Origin: Rhizophagus irregularis
Lineage: Eukaryota > Glomeromycota > Glomeromycetes > Glomerales > Glomeraceae
Length of the DNA stretch: 64,000 bases
Assembly: GCF_026210795.1 (NCBI RefSeq)
Contig: NC_089433.1
Location: 3,683,001-3,747,000, forward strand
Direction: 5' to 3'
Positions 57,801 through 64,000 of this stretch are shown one piece after another (within the stretch, counting starts at the first letter, position 1; each line of letters opens with the position of its first letter). Both the position numbers and the translations under genes were made by a program. The notes under the pieces were generated by a model. That model did no database searches. It was not told the origin of the DNA and was given only the letters and a program-made list of their open reading frames with translations.

Positions 57801-60800
57801 TCATCCGGATTGAAATAAACTCCCAAAATTCGTGCAGCTTTATACTTAGCTAATAAAGGCACTTTAATTACAGAACCAAATTCAATATCTATATGAGTTG
57901 GTGATGAAGAAGCACCGTTTTTTATTATTTTCTTTGCATGTTTGTTAGCCAAGATGACGGTCTTTTCTTTGTTAATGTGAATATTAGCTAATTCATAAAA
58001 ACTATGTGCGATTTTCAAATTTTCTATAAGGTTGGGTAGTTGTTCTGCCAACCATGTCGTATCGTCCAAGTATCCTAGCACTTTGTGAGATAATAATTCT
58101 TTAATTTCATCATTGTCGTCCGATTGAGACGCATTTTTAGGAAAGAAACAAGTGCGTGGTATTGTTGAAGTATATTCTATTCCTGGAAATCTAGAGGAAT
58201 TAATCGCCTCAAACATTGGGTCGTAGTAAATGACCCACAATAGCGGACATATCGAGTCACCTTGGTCTATACCATTAATAACGTCGTAGGGATCACCAAT
58301 CCAATCCTCAAATATTACATAATTCGATCTATTAGTGAAAAGATTTAAGATGAAGGCGATGATATTTGGCGGGAGACAAATTCTCTCTAGCGCCTTGTTT
58401 AAAAGAGGAATATCTACTCTGTCATATGCTTTTGATAAATCTTGAATCATGATAAATAATGGCTTCTTGAGATTGGTTGCTGCTGTTATGGTTGCTTGTA
58501 TATTGAAAATAATTTCCATGCATGAAGAACCTTGTATTCCAGCTCTGTTATTGTGCTGTAGGACGTTATTTTGACTGATAAATTTATTGAGGCGTGCATT
58601 AATCAGCTTTGTTAAAATTTTCCGGAACGTGTCTAATAATACTATCGGGCGAGTATATCTAATGTCGTTATCCCACCATTGGGGTTTTGGTATTGGATAA
58701 AGTAGAGCTTGTTGCCAACTATCGGAATAACATTATGTGATAGAGAGAAGTTAAAAAGGTATAAGATTTCTTTAAGAAAATTTGTAGGAAATTTTTTGAT
58801 TATCTCGTAATTAACTTTAGATAAACCCGGTGCTTTGTTATTAGGTAAGGTTTTGATAATCTCACATAGTTCATCCATATGAATTTCAATAGCTAATGAT
58901 TCAATTTCATCAACTGATATATTTGTACGGGGTTGATAAAAAGTTTTCCAATAATCGTCAAAACCAACTGTTGGATCATATTTTGAATTACTTGTAAAAG
59001 ATGACCCTATATATTGAAAATGGTTATTAGTTATTTCTGTGATCTTATTTCGATCATTGGAGAATTTAACTTCGCCGTTATCTGTATATTTGATGCGATC
59101 TAATGTTATTTTTCTTGGGTGACGTTCCAAAATTGAATTTAACATTCTTTTGTTATTTGTTTTAATGTCATCATCTCTTCTATCAATGAATTTTTTGATT
59201 TGTTCTGAATCCCATGCTGAACGATCCAAAAGCAATTGTTTATTAATCGCCGTTTCTAATTGATTAATAAAGGATAGAATTCTTTCAAGCTCTACTACCG
59301 TGTCCAAAATTAAAGGAAGAGGTTGAATGGGAACAATGTTATTAAATTGCAATAATTTCGATAACCACTTTCTTTTATATTTCCAATGTTTATCGAAAAT
59401 TTCAAGTATTTCTTTGAGATCAATATTATCGCTCTCATTTTGATTAAGTGTGTTGTTAACGTTTATAAAGTTATTCCTATTTTCAATTATAGATACTTTG
59501 TCGCGTAGATATCTTTTTAGAGATGCAAGTTGATATAGTTGATTGAATTGACGTCTGATGTGTAACGGAAGGATATTTCTTTTAGGGGCTCCACATTTGT
59601 ATTTTTGAACATCAGCTAAGTTTAAAGCCTCTTCTATATCTTTTAAGATTCTTTTCATACGTTCATTGATGAAATTTTGAGATGAACGGAAAGAGATGGA
59701 AGTATCTTTTGAATAATCTTCATAAGTTGGATAAGCGTTTTTATTAATTTCTATCTGAAAAGTATTCCATTGATCCACATCCATGTCCTTTATTTTATAT
59801 TGTTGTTCGTGGGACGGTAAGTCACGTGATAAATTATAATATTTTTGGTTTTTGGATAAGTTAGCGTTAGGATGATCAATACTTGTAAGAAGCAATCTAT
59901 GGTCTGAAGAATAATAACTAGTATTAGTATTAAAAATATTAAATTCTGTAACTTTGTTACATAAATTTTTGGAACCAAAGATATAATCAATCCTTGAAGG
60001 TATTTTTGATGCATCATTAGAATAATGAGTAGGCGTAATTTTATGACCAAATTTTTCTCCTATATGAACCATGTCAAATTTCTGAAGAATTAATTCCATG
60101 GCCCTATGTATATTGTTAAGGATATAGCTTTTTGAGTAATCATCAATTTTGTTTTTGCCACGCGAAGAAGAGGTGTTATTATTTAGGTTATTGATGTTGA
60201 AATCTCCTAATATTAGGGTCACGTGATTTGTTTTGTTTGGCTGTTGATTTAATTTCTCAAAAAGATTATTGATAATATCAATATATGTTTCTTTATGTGC
60301 ATGATTACATTCAGGTAAATAAATGGAATGTGTATAAATCTTTGTTTTGTTCTTAAAATTAAAAGTTGTAGAAATGTAACGTCCTTGTGTTTGAATAATG
60401 GTACTTTCCAAATGATTATGTAGTTGTTCACTGATGATTAGTCTAGATCTGCTACCACGTTTTTCTTTGTCGGGATTGTTGATAATAAAAAAGAATTTAC
60501 TAAAATTATTATTAAAAGGGACCTGATATTTTAAATGTGCTTTCGATTTGCTGATGTCAAAATTGTTATCTCGTTCGTTAGTTTCACAAACATGTAAGAA
60601 ATCAATCTTGTTAACAACCATTAATTCAATGATCTTGTCTTTTTTTGATTGGAAACCTCCTTGTATATTGTGTGTAGCGAAAATTATTTGTTTATAATCA
60701 GAAATTATATCTAAGTAATTGTGAAAAGTTAATTGAGAATTTTGATGATCTGTGGAAATAAAGTTACTGTTTACTTCGTTATTCGAAGTTGAAGAAGAAG

Positions 60801-60981
60801 AAGGAGAAGTAATATTATATATATTATTAGATTTTTTTGGTTTTTCTAAAGGATTTTGTAAATTTTTTTCCGGATTTTTTGGATTTTTTGTTTTTTTGTT
60901 AAATTTAATATTAAAAGAAGAAGAAATATTCGTAACCGTGTTTCGTAACCGTTGTAAAGTTTTCTTTGTGTTGTCCATCAT
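54878..60981 (-). pseudogene. LINE ORF2, endonuclease-RT-RNase H polyprotein, one frameshift (copy 2)
   Basis: Near-complete: APE endonuclease (GDFNINN here, against GDLNINN in copy 1), reverse transcriptase with YLDD near 58068, a Cys/His segment (CCPVSYMEHW and RCQGCAQHFSYY, about 56730-56880), RNase H (TDGSYD near 56355, TDSQAA, KAHSG) and the C-x2-C-x8-H-x3-C knuckle CLSCHTHVETNIHLWEC. The only break seen is a one-base deletion near 58727 within the first RT motifs, which splits the frame into 58642-60981 and the downstream part starting before 58519. Counted from the ATG at 60981 the ancestral frame is about 2,030 codons, long for this class of LINE. A single repair-scale lesion means it decayed recently. 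Confidence 0.93.
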
Positions 60982-61036
60982 TAGTCCACCCTGATATTTT
61001 GAGAGATATGTACTTGGTGATAAATAGACTATAAGT

Positions 61037-63328
61037 CTATTGGTTTTTTCGTTGGCCGTAGCCAATCATATTACTGAATTTGCTTCCAATGGATGAAGTA
61101 ATAGTCGGATAACCACCTGTAGGTTGTGATGGGGTGTAATCAGGATCGGGGAAGATGTTACGTGTTTCGACCGTATTGGATGATTCGTAACCACTATTAG
61201 AACCATCAAAATCTTCATTATAATAAGATTGTTGTTGTTCCTCGGTAAAATTACCATGATGGGGATAAGAGTAGTTATTATCGCCGTATGCATTGGCGTC
61301 ATCCTGATTTAGCTGATTAAATAATCCACATCTTTCCATATTTTCTAGCATGGCAACAATTCTAGGAATGCCGCTGATGGTAACTTTCTGTTCAGTCATA
61401 TTATTATTGATAGCGGTCAATTGTTGGTTCAGGTTAGCCATATCTTTCTGGTGACGACGTTCTTGTTCCTGTAGAAGGCTGATGTTCTTTGTATGTTCTT
61501 TTTGTTTGATATTAAGAGCACCGACTTCTGAAGAGAGGTCCTTAATGATCGTTTCAAGATGTGTGATCTTTTTGATTAAATCATCATTAGAGGCATTGGA
61601 GTATTCCGGTTGCTTGCCTTTAGGTGTCGGCGATGGTTGATTTATATGCGCCGTTGGTTGTTCGTCCCAGTTATATAAGTTTTTATGTGGAGTTGCTTGT
61701 GGGCGACGTTGAAAGTTATTAGAGTGGTTGTTGTGATTCGGATTTTGTAATGTCCTTCTGTTCGTCCTTTCTTGATTATGCATTGGATCTGGATTGTATC
61801 TTTGATGTGATTGAGGACGGTTTCTATGTGATTTGGTTAATGATTTTATTTGATCATATGAGTTTTTGATATTATCTTTGAGGTTGTATGAGTTTGGACG
61901 TTTTATAAATTTTTTCCTGAATTTTCTTTCTTGATTATGGGGGATGATGGCATAGTCTTTTTCCGGGCAAAAAAATACATTGTGACCGTTAAGGCCACAG
62001 TAACCACAGGTGTCATTTAGATTGAAGTCGTTAGCTGGATATATGTGAAGTTTGAATTCCTGAAAGAGCGTGTCAAATTTGTTGTATGTGATGAAGTCTT
62101 GATCGCTAGTGTTGCAATAAATATTGGCAATTTTGTGTAGGGATACTGATTTGGTCGGTAAGAATTCAATAGATCTTGCTTTTAAATGATCAGTTAAAGG
62201 TAATAAATCCAATACTGTGGCATTTAGGGGGATTCCAGTAACTATATAAGTAGGATTGGTGCGTTCCTTGAAATTTGCTTTGTCTTCTTCTATAGGAGTT
62301 ATTCTAATGAGAAAATTTTCTATGAGTATGCCCCATTTATGTTGTGATAGTAGGTATTCTACCGCATTTGGCTTGTCAAAGGTGAGCGTAACTTTTTTAT
62401 ATGTGGGTGCTTTATAATTATATCTCAATTTTGGAGGTAAGTTACGAATGTTGATTCTTTTGTTGGGGATGAATTCTTTATAACTATCAATAGAGCTACT
62501 GGTAAAGTTGGCTATATGTTTGATAAGAAGGTTTATGTCGTAGTTGATAGGTACATTTAGAAGGTTGATTGAACGTGATTTCAATCTATCAATATTTTGT
62601 TCAATTAATTCATCTAGTTTTTCATTGGAGAAAATTTGAGGCACCGCGTTGTTGAGTAACGGTACGGGTTTTTCCTTGAGTTTATCAAAAGTTTCTTTTG
62701 TTCCAATCAAAATAGTAAAAAATTCTATGGTGGCTCTTTTTACTGGTCTATATGATATGATGTCGTGTTCTGTTAAAAAGGCATTTTTTAAGTCATTTAA
62801 AATTTCATTGTTTGATTTTTCTTTGTCGAAAATGTTCCTCATGAAGAATAATATATATTCAGTATTTGATCGTGAGTTATAATCCTTAAACAGCTCTAAT
62901 GTCTGCGAAGTTACATCATTGTTTACGTTGGAAGGAGTTTGTGAACTAGTAGATCCTTGTGTTGATACTGAATTTGTATGGTTGATCTGTTGATCTGTGT
63001 CCATTGCATCTTGGCTTGTAATGATTGGTGTAGTTGATACAACGGAATTCGTATCACGTGATGAGATGTCAATTTCCGAGGAAATTGGATGTTCGTCTGT
63101 AGTTTTTTCGTCGACATCCATATTGTTGTTATCGTCTGTGGAGGACGAAGGTAAAGAAGAGTTTTCAATTCTTTTTTGTTTTTTCTTTGTTTGAGCTGTT
63201 GGAGATACGTTTTGGTTTTGGCCGTAGGTTTCTGCGACCATTTCTTCGTCTGATAAATTGGTATGGTTGTCAAATTGTGTTTTTTGGTTATTTCGTTTAG
63301 CAGTTTTGGCGCGAGTGTTGTCAGCCAT
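61037..63328 (-). CDS. LINE ORF1, nucleic-acid-binding gag-like protein (copy 2)
   Basis: Intact 763-aa frame, near-identical to the copy 1 protein and one residue longer at the C-terminus (ends GQRKNQ). The knuckle reads CGYCGLNGHNVFFC followed by PEKD (TEKD in copy 1). It has the same low-complexity N-terminus, basic Asn/Arg/His-rich part after the knuckle and coiled-coil near residues 600-690. It probably binds the LINE RNA. ORF2 starts downstream at the first ATG (60981), 55 nt after the stop. Confidence 0.92.
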   Translation of the reverse strand: MADNTRAKTAKRNNQKTQFDNHTNLSDEEMVAETYGQNQNVSPTAQTKKKQKRIENSSLPSSSTDDNNNMDVDEKTTDEHPISSEIDISSRDTNSVVSTTPIITSQDAMDTDQQINHTNSVSTQGSTSSQTPSNVNNDVTSQTLELFKDYNSRSNTEYILFFMRNIFDKEKSNNEILNDLKNAFLTEHDIISYRPVKRATIEFFTILIGTKETFDKLKEKPVPLLNNAVPQIFSNEKLDELIEQNIDRLKSRSINLLNVPINYDINLLIKHIANFTSSSIDSYKEFIPNKRINIRNLPPKLRYNYKAPTYKKVTLTFDKPNAVEYLLSQHKWGILIENFLIRITPIEEDKANFKERTNPTYIVTGIPLNATVLDLLPLTDHLKARSIEFLPTKSVSLHKIANIYCNTSDQDFITYNKFDTLFQEFKLHIYPANDFNLNDTCGYCGLNGHNVFFCPEKDYAIIPHNQERKFRKKFIKRPNSYNLKDNIKNSYDQIKSLTKSHRNRPQSHQRYNPDPMHNQERTNRRTLQNPNHNNHSNNFQRRPQATPHKNLYNWDEQPTAHINQPSPTPKGKQPEYSNASNDDLIKKITHLETIIKDLSSEVGALNIKQKEHTKNISLLQEQERRHQKDMANLNQQLTAINNNMTEQKVTISGIPRIVAMLENMERCGLFNQLNQDDANAYGDNNYSYPHHGNFTEEQQQSYYNEDFDGSNSGYESSNTVETRNIFPDPDYTPSQPTGGYPTITSSIGSKFSNMIGYGQRKNQ

Positions 63329-63464
63329 ATTAAGATTATACTATTCACGCCGGAGAGTCTGAATTTTTAATAATTTTTATATGTTGAGATACTAGATAAA
63401 ATGTTTTCTATAGACAATTCCTTTAGCTGAATTTTTGGTCAGAGGATCGGCGTGAAAAGTCTCC

Positions 63465-63480
63465 TCCTGTCTATAATAAT
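63465..63480. repeat. Target-site duplication of LINE copy 2, right copy
   Basis: Exact second copy of the 16-bp sequence at 54637-54652, adjacent to the LINE 5' end; the hAT-like sequence resumes after it. Confidence 0.92.
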
Positions 63481-63767
63481 ATTATTAACAAATAATAACC
63501 TGTAAAAATAATGACAAATCACGTGATTAAAAAATATTTACTACTATTGAAACTTTTTTGATTATATATATTAAACCAATTTTGTTTTAATATTTTTGTT
63601 TTCTTAATTAAAATAAATAAAATAATTAATAAGAATTCTCAGAATATTTAATATTTTTCAAATGACTTAAATGACAGGTCATTTGAGTTGCAAATGACAA
63701 ATGACAAATGAATTGTCATTTGAGTCATTTGTTCATTTCAAGTCATTTGCCAAACACTGAAATAATC

Positions 63768-64000
63768 GGGTTCAAGCTACGATTTAGAGGATCACACTTT
63801 ATTTTATCAAATTTTTAGAAGCAACGATTTATTTACACTTTAGAAAGCCAATGATATTTTTTATTTAAAATTTTATTATAATTTAAAAAATAAATTAAAA
63901 ACTATAGCCCTGTTTACTTCTAGATCGGACCGGATTGATCGCAAATTTGTACCCTAAAATAATCGGTTACTGATGCGGTCAGCGGTCAGTCATGCTGATC
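63768..64000. other. Right flank, no gene recognised
   Basis: AT-rich sequence beyond the hAT-like element. The last ~60 bp (GATCGGACCGGATTGATCGC and a GCGGTCAGCGGTCAG repeat) look like the start of another repeat cut by the window edge. Confidence 0.35.

Larger units (their letters stand above)
54653..63464 (-). mobile_element. Full-length non-LTR retrotransposon (LINE), copy 2
   Basis: The element is 8,812 bp on the minus strand: leader 63329-63464, ORF1 61037-63328, ORF2 54878-60981 with a single frameshift, a 3' untranslated part and an (AAAT)n tail. It is collinear with copy 1 and differs by scattered substitutions. The six bases at the 5' junction are not shared with copy 1. It lies inside the hAT-like element. 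Confidence 0.95.
54087..63759. mobile_element. Non-autonomous hAT-like element split by LINE copy 2
   Basis: The inverted ends are CAGTGTTCGGAAATGAC at the left and, read inverted, CAGTGTTTGGCAAATGAC at the right. The 8-bp duplication and CAGTG ends fit the hAT superfamily. Both subterminal regions (54100-54270, 63655-63750) are packed with CAAATGAC/GTCATTTG words, the likely transposase-binding repeats. Removing the LINE and one copy of its target duplication leaves about 0.85 kb with no gene, so the element is non-autonomous. Confidence 0.88.

Noticed and set aside
1-64000. tRNA, rRNA, CRISPR arrays and bacterial-type signals
   Set aside because: No sequence resembling a tRNA B-box with a matching cloverleaf, no rRNA and no regularly spaced direct repeats were seen; GGTTC words at 15034 and 63768 lie in a MITE and in unique flank without a tRNA fold.

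Overview
The window looks like nuclear DNA of an arbuscular mycorrhizal fungus (Glomeromycotina, Rhizophagus-like). This rests on the very AT-rich sequence, short GT-AG introns (about 50-100 nt), a local expansion of BTB-BACK-TLDc genes, and a dense, nested load of transposons. The species is an inference; no rRNA, tRNA or other marker gene is present.

Layout. 450-13081: a full-length minus-strand LINE (copy 1) bounded by a 15-bp target duplication. A 3.8-kb DNA transposon with a 918-aa transposase-like gene (2815-6590) is inserted in its ORF2. 13738-23148: plus-strand BTB-BACK-TLDc genes: one pseudogene broken by a 198-bp MITE, then three intact genes. 23149-30500: gene-poor, with a possible 107-aa gene, a decayed Mpv17/PMP22-family gene (25334-26965, minus), small MITEs and an inverted BTB-TLDc relic. 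30502-34034: a 3.5-kb foldback element, palindromic from end to end, inserted with an 8-bp duplication into a coiled-coil-coding exon. 34248-52271: four more intact BTB-BACK-TLDc genes, one pseudogene and one fragment, interrupted at 37552-39761 by a five-exon minus-strand gene with a nucleotidyltransferase-like motif. 53152-53640: an unidentified decayed coding region. 54087-63759: a small hAT-like element (8-bp duplication) split by a second full-length copy of the same LINE (54653-63464, 16-bp duplication).

How the genes relate. The seven intact BTB genes (476-479 aa) share one intron position and most share upstream and 3' flanks, so they arose by duplication of a unit larger than the coding region. 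The first exon (BTB) is nearly invariant while the TLDc half varies, and one gene is a mosaic of two others. The proteins resemble Cul3-type BTB-BACK adaptors with TLDc as the variable part; that role is inferred. The remaining coding sequence is mostly self-propagating: LINE ORF1/ORF2 and the transposase-like gene.

Most notable: (1) the DNA transposon at 2815-6590, with a 9-bp duplication, 14-bp terminal repeats, subterminal TTTGCCGATCA repeats and a transposase-like protein ending in a RING-type Cys/His cluster, which I cannot place in a named superfamily; (2) the 3.5-kb palindromic foldback element; (3) the LINE with an unusually long ORF2 (about 2,030 codons) carrying an extra Cys/His segment between reverse transcriptase and RNase H; (4) the BTB-TLDc array with evidence of mosaicism. 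Start codons given are ATG; some longer open frames begin with TTG or GTG and were shortened.
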